This document shows positions 25,198 to 34,737 of a stretch of DNA of 64,000 nt, one piece after another; position 1 is the first letter of the stretch; the number at the start of each line of letters is the position of its first letter. The stretch is from Lichenibacterium dinghuense (GTDB lineage Bacteria; Pseudomonadota; Alphaproteobacteria; Rhizobiales; Beijerinckiaceae). The notes beneath the pieces were generated by a model. That model saw only the letters and a program-made list of their open reading frames with translations, did no database searches and was not told the DNA's origin. The stretch is from contig NZ_JAJLMN010000001.1 in the NCBI RefSeq assembly GCF_021730615.1, positions 3,731,501 to 3,795,500 on the forward strand, read 5' to 3'. Both the position numbers and the translations under genes were made by a program.

Positions 25198-25634
25198 TCG
25201 TCAGGCCGCTCGCGGCGGAGGACCGGGCCGCGTGGGCGCCGCTGTGGCGCGGCTACCAGGAGTTCTATCGCGTCGCCATCCCGGACGACACCACGGCCGT
25301 CACCTGGGCGCGGCTGCTCGACCCTGCGGAGCCGATGGCCGGCGCACTGGCCTGGGACGGGCCGCGCGCGGTCGGCCTGGTGCACCACGTCCGCCACCGC
25401 TCGACCTGGACGGCCGGCGACTACTGCTACCTGCAGGACCTCTACGTGGAGGCCGGCGGCCGCGGCCGCGGCACCGGGCGCGCGCTGGTCGGCCACGTCG
25501 AGGCGCTGGCGCGCGAGGCGGGCTGTTCCCGCCTCTACTGGCTCACCCACGAGACCAACGCCGAGGCCATGCTGCTTTATGACAGGATCTCGGAACGGTC
25601 GGGCTTCGTTCAATACCGCAAGGCGCTGACATGA
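25194..25634 (+). CDS. GNAT-family N-acetyltransferase
   Basis: A 146-residue single-domain acetyltransferase. The acetyl-CoA-binding motif is GRGRGTGRALVGHV, following the strand YLQDLYVEA. The C-terminal RLYWLTHETNAEAMLLYD is the family pattern for the final helix. It overlaps the 3-hydroxyisobutyryl-CoA hydrolase gene by four bases (ATGA), so it is translationally coupled to it, but the link in function is not obvious. Substrate unknown. Confidence 0.9.
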   Translation: MIVRPLAAEDRAAWAPLWRGYQEFYRVAIPDDTTAVTWARLLDPAEPMAGALAWDGPRAVGLVHHVRHRSTWTAGDYCYLQDLYVEAGGRGRGTGRALVGHVEALAREAGCSRLYWLTHETNAEAMLLYDRISERSGFVQYRKALT

Positions 25635-25782
25635 CGACGAGAACCGGCCGCGCGCGACGCTTCCCGTTCCGCGGCGTCGCACCCCTGCGCGGGCGCTCGA
25701 CCCCTGTTGCGCCCGCCTGTATAACCCATGACAGCGGAGCGACCTGAGGCCCCCTGCGGCTCGCTCTCCTGATCGGAGAGCT

Positions 25783-27426
<1,644 letters not shown>

Positions 27427-27627
27427 GCCTCCGGGCGCCCCGCGGGCCGGACGACGCCTCAGTCCGGATGGACCGCGACCGCGTCCGGAAACTTCGCGGC
27501 GCCGCGGATGTTGGTGGCGGCGGACCGAACGTGCACCCCGGTCCGCGCCGGTCGCGGAGCTGCGCGCGGACAGCGCCGCCCCCGAGCTCCCCCGGCAGCC
27601 CCGCAGGAGCGAGGACCTCAGCCGGAC

Positions 27628-28602
27628 ATGGATTTCGACTTCTCCCGAGCGCTCGCATCGCTGCGCGGCATGGCGGCCGGCTTCTTCACCCTGCTGCCCT
27701 ACCTGATCGTGGCGCTGATCGTCTACGCGCTGTTCCACCTCGCGGGCCGCTACGCGCACCGGGCCCTCCTCTACCTGTCGGAGCGCCGCCGGCAGCACCG
27801 CAATCTCGGCCGCGTGCTGGGGCGCCTCGCCCAGGGCGGGCTGATGCTGGTCGGGCTGCTGGTCGCGCTCGTGATCGCCGTGCCGTCCTTCAAGCCCGGC
27901 CAGCTCGTGCAACTGCTCGGCATCAGCGGCGTCGCCATCGGCTTCGCGTTCCGCGACATCCTGCAGAACTTCCTGGCCGGCATCCTGATCCTGCTCACCG
28001 AGCCCTTCCGCATCGGCGACCAGATCGCGGTCAGCGGCTACGAGGGCACGGTCGAGGAGATCGAGACCCGCGCCACCTCGATCCGCACCTACGACGGGCG
28101 TCGCGTGGTGATCCCCAACGCGACGCTGTTCTCCCAATCCGTCACGGTCGACACCGCCTATTCGCACCGCCGCCTGCAATACGACGTCGGCATCGGCTAC
28201 GGCGACGACGTGGACCGCGCCCGGGCCATCGTTCTGGAGGCGATGCGCGGCGTCGAGGAGGTGATGGACGAGCCCGCCCCGGAGGTGCTGGTGGTCGACC
28301 TCGCCGGCTCCAGCGTGAACCTGCGCATCCGCTGGTGGATCGAGCCGCCGCGCCGCGCCGACGTGGTGGCGAGCCGCGACCGCGTGCTCCAGGCCGTCAA
28401 GGAAGCGCTGCAGGGCGCCGGCATCGACCTGCCCTATCCCACCACGCAGGTCCTGTTCCACGACCAGACCGAGGAGACCGACGGCGACCGCGCGCGTCAG
28501 CGCGAGGGCTGGCCGGCGGGACCGGACGGCCATCCCGCGCCGCGCGACCTCGTCGGCGCGCTGCGCGCCGGGCGGGGCGAGCGCAGGGAGGGATGGCCGT
28601 GA
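27628..28602 (+). CDS. MscS-family mechanosensitive channel
   Basis: A 324-residue small-conductance mechanosensitive channel that releases solutes when membrane tension rises. Two N-terminal membrane segments precede the pore helix, which has the family signature VAIGFAFRDILQNFLAG, followed by the beta domain (FRIGDQIAVSGYEGTVEEI and TRATSIRTYDGRRVVIPN). The C-terminal cage domain is complete and ends in a charged tail. The ATG at 27628 starts the natural N-terminus; an upstream extension has no coding look. It is not closely spaced with the LOV kinase (201 bases). Family is certain; gating stimulus and ion preference are not. Confidence 0.93.
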   Translation: MDFDFSRALASLRGMAAGFFTLLPYLIVALIVYALFHLAGRYAHRALLYLSERRRQHRNLGRVLGRLAQGGLMLVGLLVALVIAVPSFKPGQLVQLLGISGVAIGFAFRDILQNFLAGILILLTEPFRIGDQIAVSGYEGTVEEIETRATSIRTYDGRRVVIPNATLFSQSVTVDTAYSHRRLQYDVGIGYGDDVDRARAIVLEAMRGVEEVMDEPAPEVLVVDLAGSSVNLRIRWWIEPPRRADVVASRDRVLQAVKEALQGAGIDLPYPTTQVLFHDQTEETDGDRARQREGWPAGPDGHPAPRDLVGALRAGRGERREGWP

Positions 28603-28667
28603 CCGCGGGCCCGGACGCGCCTTGGGGGGGGGCGGGGCGAATCCGTCGCCGATCGGGCTCGTATCCC

Positions 28668-28930
28668 GCCGCCGCCGGCAGAGCTCCGAACTCAGGTCAA
28701 CGCAGGGCCGCCGGGAGCGCCCTTCTCCCGCTGGCGGGAGAAGGTGGCGCCGCGAAGCGGCGACGGATGAGGGTGGGACGCGCGCCGCATCGACCAGATG
28801 TCGACCCTGCGTCGCATGTCGAACCTGTCGCGACCCCTCATCCGGCGCTTCGCGCCACCTTCTCCCCAGAGGGGAGAAGGGCGAAGCGGCACCGTCGACC
28901 TGAGTTCGGAGCCCCGCCGCCGCCGGGGCC
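28668..28930. repeat. Large imperfect palindrome, about 263 bp, probable MITE or dispersed repeat
   Basis: The left end (GCCGCCGCCGGCAG, then GAGCTCCGAACTCAGGTCAA) is mirrored on the right (ACCTGAGTTCGGAGCCC, then GCCGCCGCCGGGG), and inside them CTCCCGCTGGCGGGAGAAGG with GAAGCGGCGACGGATGAGGG is mirrored by CCCTCATCCGGCGC and CACCTTCTCCCC. It occupies most of the 383-bp gap 28603-28985, which holds no gene. The inner block resembles GGAGAAGG-type repeats common in alphaproteobacteria. Confidence 0.8.
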
Positions 28931-28985
28931 GGAATTGACCGCGGCCGCGTCAGCCGGTCAACTGCTCCGGCAGGGGAGAAACACC

Positions 28986-29891
28986 ATGGCGGCGATCGCG
29001 TTCATCGGGCTCGGCAACATGGGCGCGCCCATGGCGGCGAACCTCCTCAAGGCCGGCCACACCGTCACGGGTTTCGACCTCAGCCCCGCCGCCCTCGATG
29101 CCGCGCGCGCGATCGGCATGGCGGTCGCCCCGTCGGCGGCCGCCGCGGCGGACGGCGCCGAGGTCGTCGTGACGATGCTGCCGGCGGGGGACCACCTCGT
29201 CGAGGCCTACGAGGGCGGTCTCGTGGCCGCTGCGCCCACGGGCGCGCTGTTCATCGACTCCTCGACGGTCGACGTCGCCTCGTCCCGCCGCGCCCACGAT
29301 CTCGCGGCGGAGCGGGGGATGATGGCCGTGGACGCGCCGGTGTCGGGCGGCGTCGCCGGCGCCGAGGCCGGCACGCTCACCTTCATGGCCGGCGGCACGC
29401 CCGAGGCGGTCGAGCGCGCGCGGCCGTTCCTGGCCAGCATGGGCCGGCGCGTGGTGGCCTGCGGCGGCCCCGGCGCCGGCCAGGCCGCCAAGATGTGCAA
29501 CAACATGATCCTCGGCATCTCGATGATCGGCATCTCCGAGGCCTTCGTGCTGGCCGAGAGGCTCGGCCTCGACCACCAGGCGCTGTTCGACGTCGCGTCC
29601 ACCTCGTCCGGCCAGTGCTGGGCGCTGACGAACCACTGCCCCGTGCCGGGGCCGGTGCCGGGCAGCGCCGCCAACCGGGGCTACAGGCCCGGCTTCGCCA
29701 CGGCCCTGATGCTGAAGGACCTGACGCTGGCGCGCGACGCGGCCGAGAGCGTCGGCGCCGACACGGCGCTCGGCCGCCACGCGCGCGACATCTTCGCGGC
29801 CTTCGCGGCGGGGGGAGGGGCGGGGCTCGACTATTCCGCGGTGATCGAGGCGGTGCGCGGCGGGGCGCGGTCCGGCGTCGCCGGTCCATGA
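28986..29891 (+). CDS. mmsB: 3-hydroxyisobutyrate dehydrogenase
   Basis: A 301-residue NAD-dependent dehydrogenase of the beta-hydroxyacid family that oxidises 3-hydroxyisobutyrate to methylmalonate semialdehyde in valine breakdown. The Rossmann motif FIGLGNMGAPMAANLLKAGH opens the protein, DAPVSGGVAGAEAGTL is the substrate-binding block, and the catalytic Lys169 lies in GQAAKMCNN. The C-terminal sequence GYRPGFATALMLKDLTLA is the family signature for this subgroup. The ATG at 28986 follows AGGGGAG. A hydrolase for the preceding step is encoded at 24121. Tartronate-semialdehyde reductase is a close relative, but the GFA.ALMLKDL pattern favours the assigned role. Confidence 0.9.
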   Translation: MAAIAFIGLGNMGAPMAANLLKAGHTVTGFDLSPAALDAARAIGMAVAPSAAAAADGAEVVVTMLPAGDHLVEAYEGGLVAAAPTGALFIDSSTVDVASSRRAHDLAAERGMMAVDAPVSGGVAGAEAGTLTFMAGGTPEAVERARPFLASMGRRVVACGGPGAGQAAKMCNNMILGISMIGISEAFVLAERLGLDHQALFDVASTSSGQCWALTNHCPVPGPVPGSAANRGYRPGFATALMLKDLTLARDAAESVGADTALGRHARDIFAAFAAGGGAGLDYSAVIEAVRGGARSGVAGP

Positions 29892-29987
29892 AGCTTCCGT
29901 CACGTTGGGCCTGAGGCGGGCACAAAGGGGCCTCGCCGCGGGTTCACGGGGGCGCGGCGCCCCGCCCGCGCCCGACCCCTGGACGCC

Positions 29988-30881
29988 ATGACTCCCCCCG
30001 CCGACCCCTCGTCCCGCCGCGCCCTGCTGATCGTCAACGAGCACAGCCGCTCGGGCCGCGAGCGCGGCGACGAGGCCGAGGCGGCCCTCGCCGCCGCCGG
30101 CCTCGCCGTCACGCGCGGCCACACGCGCTCGCGCGAGGACGTGTCGCGCCGCATCCGCGACGCGAAAGGCGAGGTCGACCTCGTGGTGGTGGGCGGCGGG
30201 GACGGGACCATCAACGCCGCCGCCCCCGGCCTCATCGCGACGGGGCTGCCGCTCGGCGTGCTGCCGCTCGGCACCGCCAACGACCTCGCCCGCACGCTCG
30301 GCCTGCCCCCCGACCTCGACGGGGCCGTCGCGGCCATCGCGGCGGGCCGCACGCGCCGCATCGACCTCGGCGAGGTGAACGGTCACCCCTACTTCAACGT
30401 CGCGAGCCTCGGCTTCGGGGTCGACCTCACCCACGCGCTGACGGCCGACGCCAAGAAGCGGTGGGGCCCGCTCGGCTACGCGGTGGCGGGCCTGCGCGTG
30501 ATCCGTCGCCTGCGGCCGTTCCACGTCGACATCGAGATCGGCGGCGAGCGCCACGCCTCGCGCACCGTGCACCTCGCGGTGGGGAACGGGCGGCACTACG
30601 GCGGCGGCATGACGGTGAGCCACGACGCCGAGATCGACGACGGCCGGCTCGACGTCTACAGCCTCGAGGTCGGCAGCGTGTGGAAGCTCCTGCTGCTGCT
30701 GCCCGCGCTGCGCAGCGGGCAGACGCGGGACTGGACCGAGATCCGAACCCTCGACGGCTCCGAGATCCGCGTGACGGCGCATCGCGAGCGGTCGGTCAAC
30801 GCCGACGGCGAGATCGTCACCCGCACGCCCGCGGTGTTCCGCGTGCTGCACGACGCCGTGACGGTCTACGCGCCGGGCTGA
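29988..30881 (+). CDS. YegS/DGK-family lipid kinase
   Basis: A 297-residue member of the diacylglycerol-kinase/YegS family, which phosphorylates membrane lipids with ATP. The nucleotide-binding signature is VVVGGGDGTINAAAPGL, followed by GVLPLGTANDLARTL, the two most conserved blocks of the family. The C-terminal domain is of normal length (HYGGGMTVSHDAEIDDGRLDVY). Substrate could be diacylglycerol, phosphatidylglycerol or sphingoid-type lipids; sequence does not decide. It converges with a secreted-protein gene, a shared hairpin lying between them. Confidence 0.93.
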   Translation: MTPPADPSSRRALLIVNEHSRSGRERGDEAEAALAAAGLAVTRGHTRSREDVSRRIRDAKGEVDLVVVGGGDGTINAAAPGLIATGLPLGVLPLGTANDLARTLGLPPDLDGAVAAIAAGRTRRIDLGEVNGHPYFNVASLGFGVDLTHALTADAKKRWGPLGYAVAGLRVIRRLRPFHVDIEIGGERHASRTVHLAVGNGRHYGGGMTVSHDAEIDDGRLDVYSLEVGSVWKLLLLLPALRSGQTRDWTEIRTLDGSEIRVTAHRERSVNADGEIVTRTPAVFRVLHDAVTVYAPG

Positions 30882-30968
30882 CTCCCTCGCACATTCGGCC
30901 CGTCCGCCCCCGCGCGGGCTAAGGACGGGCGGCCGAGGCTTCGGCGGCCTGTGGGCCCCGAACGCGAA

Positions 30969-30995
30969 AGGGCGGAGGCTCGCGCCCCCGCCCTC
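30969..30995 (-). terminator. Terminator between convergent genes
   Basis: AGGGCGG and CCGCCCT form a stem around a GC-rich loop, followed on the minus strand by TTTCGCGTT. It lies 23 bases downstream of the minus-strand secreted protein gene and could also serve the plus-strand lipid kinase. Confidence 0.6.
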
Positions 30996-31017
30996 CCGAA
31001 CGCCGATGATCGCTCGA

Positions 31018-31536
31018 TCAGTAGGTCGCGATCGTGGTGCCGCCGAACGGGGCGCCGATCACGCGGAACGGCACCTGGACGATGTCGCCGATGGCGCGCA
31101 GCGGGGCGCCGATGAGGACGAGCGGGTTCTGCGCGACGCTGCCCGTGGCCGGGAAGATGCCGTTGATGGCGCGGAACGGCAGCGACACGACGTTGCTGGC
31201 GAAGCCGAGCGGCCCGGTGATGAGGGTGCCGGGGCCGGTGTTGCCGATCGGCGCGGGGGCCACCACGACGGGAGCCTCGGCGGCGACGGTGCGGCGCACG
31301 GTGAGCGGACGGCGGCTGGCCTCGGCCGAGCGCACGGTGCGGACCGGGCGGCGGTAGACGGCGCGGCTCGGCGCGTAGCCGTTGATGCCGGTCGCCTGGT
31401 CGGAGGACAGCGTGTTGGGCTGCATGCCGTTCGGGCCGTTGGTGAGGCTGCTCTGGGCCGAGGCCGACAGGTCGCTGGCGGCGAGGGCCAGGGTGGCGAC
31501 GGCGGCCGCCGCAGCGATCTTCTTGATGGTGGTCAT
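31018..31536 (-). CDS. Secreted protein with Ala/Val-rich signal, unknown function
   Basis: A 172-residue predicted secreted protein, not assigned to a family. Residues 1-27 are a signal peptide ending at DLSASAQ. The middle is Arg-rich (SRAVYRRPVRTVRSAEASRR), and the C-terminal half has repeated hydrophobic turns (PLGFASNVVSLPFRAINGIF and IGAPLRAIGDIVQVPFRVIG), which may form short amphipathic helices or associate with membranes. The initiator ATG follows GGAG at nine bases. The preceding 420-bp intergenic gap is shared with hsp20. Confidence 0.72.
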   Translation of the reverse strand: MTTIKKIAAAAAVATLALAASDLSASAQSSLTNGPNGMQPNTLSSDQATGINGYAPSRAVYRRPVRTVRSAEASRRPLTVRRTVAAEAPVVVAPAPIGNTGPGTLITGPLGFASNVVSLPFRAINGIFPATGSVAQNPLVLIGAPLRAIGDIVQVPFRVIGAPFGGTTIATY

Positions 31537-31835
31537 GATCCGTACTCCAGACGATGGTCGCGGGCAGAATGCGCGGCGACGGCCATCGGTTCATTCCGCT
31601 GCGGCAGGTCTGCCCCGCGGAGGCCGCTTCGACGCCGCCAGCGTGTCCGCATCAGGGCGCCGCGGCGGCGTCCCCGCCCATCGCGGCGTTTCGGAGCCCG
31701 CGCGTGGCAAAGATGCGACAGCGCCTCCGCGGCGACCTCTTCCCTCTGCCGGTCGACCCACGGCTCCGCGCGGCGTGGCGATCCCGTCACCGCCGCCCCG
31801 GCTCACGAAAAAGTGAGATGCCGATCTCGGCTCCT

Positions 31836-31863
31836 CTTGCGGGGGCAAGGACCGTCACCACAT
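31836..31863 (+). promoter_or_regulatory. Possible RpoH (sigma-32) promoter for hsp20
   Basis: CTTG at 31836-31839 and CCACAT at 31858-31863 are 18 bases apart, a loose match to the alphaproteobacterial heat-shock pattern CTTG-N17/18-CCAT. A CTCAC/GTGAG hairpin sits just upstream at 31802-31817. The rest of the 420-bp gap 31537-31956 shows nothing definite. Confidence 0.3.
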
Positions 31864-31900
31864 CAGGGGCACGCGGGCCACAACGGACGCGTGATTTCGA

Positions 31901-31956
31901 GAGGTTCCGGCCAGCAACGCCGGGATCGCATGTCGCTCCAGTGAGGATGTGTTCAG
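31901..31956 (+). promoter_or_regulatory. Putative ROSE-like RNA thermometer upstream of hsp20
   Basis: Immediately before the hsp20 start, a CCGGC/GCCGG hairpin (31907-31923) is followed by GCTCCAGTGAGGAT, in which UCC can pair with GGA of the Shine-Dalgarno. This arrangement and the GCTCC...GAGGAT core resemble ROSE elements, which block translation at low temperature in rhizobial small heat-shock genes. It is a pattern match, not a fold calculation. Confidence 0.45.
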
Positions 31957-32427
31957 ATGCGCCAGTACGATCTTTCCCCCCTTTACCGTTCCACCGTCGG
32001 CTTCGACCGGCTGTTCACGATCCTCGACCAGATGTCGGGCGTGGACGCCTCGGCCCAGACCTATCCGCCCTACAACATCGAGCGGACCGGCGAGAACGCC
32101 TATCGTATCTCCGTCGCCGTGGCGGGATTCTCCGAGGATGATCTGTCGATCGAGACCCGCGAGAACGTCCTCCTGATCCGCGGCGCCCGCAAGACCGATG
32201 CGTCCGAGACGCCGAAGACCGAAGTGCTCTACCAGGGCATCGCGGCCCGCGCCTTCGAGCGCCGCTTCCAGCTCGCCGACCACGTCCAGGTGACGGGCGC
32301 CGCCCTGGAGCACGGCCTGCTCCACGTCGACCTCGTGCGCGAGATCCCCGAGGCTCAGAAGCCCCGGCAGATCGCCATCGGCACCAACGCCCGCGCGCCG
32401 AAGGTCGTGGAGTCCAAGGTCGCCTGA
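31957..32427 (+). CDS. Small heat-shock protein Hsp20 (IbpA-like, class A)
   Basis: A 156-residue holdase chaperone that binds unfolding proteins during heat stress. The N-terminal region MRQYDLSPLYRSTVGFDRLF is typical of class A rhizobial Hsp20, then the alpha-crystallin domain spans about 38-130 (YPPYNIERTGENAYRISVAV, LIRGARK, FERRFQLADHV). The C-terminal IAI of the IxI motif (RQIAIGTN) is present for oligomer contact. A ROSE-like leader and a possible RpoH promoter precede it, and a terminator follows. Confidence 0.95.
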   Translation: MRQYDLSPLYRSTVGFDRLFTILDQMSGVDASAQTYPPYNIERTGENAYRISVAVAGFSEDDLSIETRENVLLIRGARKTDASETPKTEVLYQGIAARAFERRFQLADHVQVTGAALEHGLLHVDLVREIPEAQKPRQIAIGTNARAPKVVESKVA

Positions 32428-32455
32428 CCGGCGGGCGCGACCGCGCGATCGAGGC

Positions 32456-32485
32456 AGGGGCGTCCCTCACGGGGCGCCCTTTTTC
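32456..32485 (+). terminator. Rho-independent terminator after hsp20
   Basis: GGGCG and CGCCC form a stem in AGGGGCGTCCC...GGGGCGCCC, followed by five T residues at 32481-32485. It sits between convergent hsp20 and the TAXI gene, so it can terminate hsp20 transcripts. Confidence 0.75.
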
Positions 32486-32497
32486 GCGTCCGCGCTG

Positions 32498-33991
32498 CTA
32501 TTCGGCGGCGAGCGGCATCACGACGATCTCGGCCGGCTTCGGCGCCAGGCCGATCTGCGCGCGGCGGTCGCGCACCGCGGCCCGCACCTGGTCGAGCGCC
32601 ATCCCGAAGGCCGCGAGGCGCCGGTCGTCGACGCGCGGCAGCGAGCCGTCGAGCGCCCGCGCCATCAACTGGTCGGCCTCGCCCTGCAGCGCGTCGAGCT
32701 CCTCGCTCGACGCGGCGGCGCGCGCCTCCCCCATCAGGGCGATCAGGCGGGCGACGTCGAGCTCGAGCTGCGGCGTGCGGGTGCCGCTGAGCCGCCCCAT
32801 CACGGCGGTGACGCCGGACGCCAGCACGCCGAGCAGCATGGCGCCGATGTAGATCATGTCGCTGTATTTATCGAAGAAGGTCTGCTCGTCGTCGTCGATA
32901 TAGGCCGCGGATCCGGCGTGGACGGGCAGGGACGCGCCCTTGTCGGTGCTCGGCGCCTCGATCCGCATGGCGATCGGCGCCGTCGCGGCGATCGGGCCCT
33001 TCTCGGTCAGGAAGAAGCGTGTCAGCCCCGCGACGAGGTCCTGCGACACGTTCTCGTTGGCGACGAGCCGGTGGGTGATGCTGAGCGTGTCGTAGTCCTT
33101 GCCCGGCCGGGGCGGCGTCCCGCCGAAGATGCCGCGCAGCACCTCGGTCTTCTCGTAGGCGGGCGAGCGCGACGCGATGGCCTCGGCCTCGGAGATGGGC
33201 AGGAAGACCACGGTGCCCTTTGCGGGCTCCGCCTCGTCGTCCTCCTCCTCGTCGTCGCCCTTGTCGGCCTTGGCGATCCTGGCCGGCTTGGCGGCCGGGG
33301 GAGCCTTGCCCTTGGCGGGTTTCGCCGCGGGCTTGGCGCCCGCCTTGGCCGGAGCCGGGGGAGGGGGAGCCGCGGCGGGCGGCGGGTCGATCGTCGACAC
33401 GGTCCGCACGATGGCGCGCAGGGCCGAGTTGGACAGCACGTCGACCGCCATCACGGCCGATATCCGGTGCGAGCGCAGCGCGGCCTCGATCTCGTCGGGC
33501 TTGAGCTGCACCGTGGCGACGCTGTCCGGCTTGAGGTCGGCCTCCGCCAGGACGTTGGCGAGCAGGCTGAGGTTCCCGGCCCCCATGCGCAGCACGCCGA
33601 CCGTGTGCCCCGGCAGGTCCGCCACCGTCTTGATGCCGCTCGACGCCGGGGCCACCAGCACGGCCGAGTCGCGGTGCAGGATCACCACGGTCTGCGCGTC
33701 GCCGGGGATCGCCACGTCGGTGCGGATCACCGCGAGGTCGGCCCGGCGGGCGTCCACCGCCTCAGAGGCCGCCTTGGCGTCCTCGACGAGCTGGATCTGC
33801 AGGCGCGCCGGGTTGTGGCTCCGCTTGAGGAGGCGCGCGGCGGAGTCGATCAGCGCGCGGTCCGGCTCGTCGTTCTGGGACACCGCCACGGTCAGCCGCG
33901 TCGGCCGCTCGTACCACAGCGCGCCGCCAGCCGCGGCCGCACCCAGGGCCGCGACCGCGCCGAAGGCCGCCAACATCAACGGGCGCTGCAT
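32498..33991 (-). CDS. TAXI-family membrane-anchored solute-binding-like protein with low-complexity insert
   Basis: A 497-residue protein resembling TRAP-associated extracytoplasmic immunogenic (TAXI) binding proteins. An N-terminal anchor (MQRPLMLAAFGAVAALG) is followed by the periplasmic domain (RLTVAVSQNDEPDRALIDS, ARRADLAVIRTDVA, VADLPGHTVGVLRMG), then a second membrane segment at about 379-399 and a cytoplasmic alpha-helical tail with coiled-coil features. At about 203-258 an insert rich in Pro, Ala and Lys and ending in an acidic DDEEEDDEAE interrupts the domain. No TRAP permease is adjacent, so it may sense rather than transport. ATG 33989-33991 is chosen over GTG at 34039, which adds an unlikely leader. 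Confidence 0.75.
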   Translation of the reverse strand: MQRPLMLAAFGAVAALGAAAAGGALWYERPTRLTVAVSQNDEPDRALIDSAARLLKRSHNPARLQIQLVEDAKAASEAVDARRADLAVIRTDVAIPGDAQTVVILHRDSAVLVAPASSGIKTVADLPGHTVGVLRMGAGNLSLLANVLAEADLKPDSVATVQLKPDEIEAALRSHRISAVMAVDVLSNSALRAIVRTVSTIDPPPAAAPPPPAPAKAGAKPAAKPAKGKAPPAAKPARIAKADKGDDEEEDDEAEPAKGTVVFLPISEAEAIASRSPAYEKTEVLRGIFGGTPPRPGKDYDTLSITHRLVANENVSQDLVAGLTRFFLTEKGPIAATAPIAMRIEAPSTDKGASLPVHAGSAAYIDDDEQTFFDKYSDMIYIGAMLLGVLASGVTAVMGRLSGTRTPQLELDVARLIALMGEARAAASSEELDALQGEADQLMARALDGSLPRVDDRRLAAFGMALDQVRAAVRDRRAQIGLAPKPAEIVVMPLAAE

Positions 33992-34132
33992 GGACGCCGC
34001 CTTTCCGAGCCCCGGGTCACCGATCTCCCGCCATCCCACGATGAGTTGTGGCTTATTGTGAGGCCGTCATGATGAATCATCGGCGCGAACGGAAGGTTCA
34101 TCCGCCGTCCGTTCCACGCCGATGCGCCGCGG

Positions 34133-34372
34133 TCAGGCCGCGGCGCGCAGCACCTGGAACAGGTAGAACCCGTTCATGCGCACGGCCTGGTGCGCGATGG
34201 CGCGCTGGAAGCCGGGCAGCGCCTGGCGCTCCGCATGCTGGCCGCCGAAGTCCCACTCGCCGGAGAACAGGAAGCGCGGCACGGCCGTGTCGGCCGGCAC
34301 GGCGCAGCAGATGTCGCCCTCCTCGCGGCGGCGGAACATGTTCCAGATCTGGGGTTCGTGTTGCGTCCCCAT
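34133..34372 (-). CDS. Small conserved-looking protein of unknown function, upstream and divergent to ileS
   Basis: A 79-residue protein with no recognised domain and no signal or membrane segment. The composition is mixed and protein-like (IWNMFRRREEGDICCAVPAD, FLFSGEWDFGGQHAERQALP), with a Cys-Cys pair near the N-terminus and an aromatic-rich C-terminus (NGFYLFQVL). A good AGGAGG lies upstream of the ATG, which supports translation. It is divergent from ileS across a 365-bp gap and convergent with no gene, so its role is not suggested by context. Confidence 0.65.
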   Translation of the reverse strand: MGTQHEPQIWNMFRRREEGDICCAVPADTAVPRFLFSGEWDFGGQHAERQALPGFQRAIAHQAVRMNGFYLFQVLRAAA

Positions 34373-34615
34373 GGGTCGAGGGTCCTCCTTGGCTGGATGA
34401 CGGGGCCGTGAGGCCGTCCGTCGGCCGATGCCGATACGCCGACGCGGGTCCGCCGAAGCGGATCCATGACCGGCAATGCGCGAACATCGGAGTCGGTTAC
34501 GGCGGCATCGCGGCGCGCCGCGCGGGGCCGCGAAAAACGGAACCCTTCCAATCTTCCTGGCAGGCTGCTACGTCGGGCGCATGACGACGCGGGCCCGTGA
34601 TTTGCGGATTATCGG

Positions 34616-34654
34616 CCCGTGCGGCGCTGGAGCCTGAGGCTCGCCCCGCACGGG
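34616..34654 (+). promoter_or_regulatory. Two-tier leader hairpin upstream of ileS
   Basis: CCCGTGCGG at 34616-34624 pairs perfectly with CCGCACGGG at 34646-34654, and inside it GAGCC pairs with GGCTC around TGA. The structure ends 83 bases before the ileS ATG, within the 365-bp gap 34373-34737. It is not a T-box and lacks a U-run. It may be an attenuator-like leader element, a protein site or an RNA-stability structure. The rest of the gap shows nothing clear. Confidence 0.5.
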
Positions 34655-34737
34655 ACCCTTCGCACGCCCGCATCCCCGCCCAACGCAGCGCCGCGCCCGC
34701 CCGGGATCCCGCCTCGCCGCAAGCCTCCGGTCTCCCC

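Noticed and set aside
28950-30851. Minus-strand open frame of 633 codons opposite mmsB and the lipid kinase
   Set aside because: Both opposite genes carry family motifs, and the antisense frame has none.
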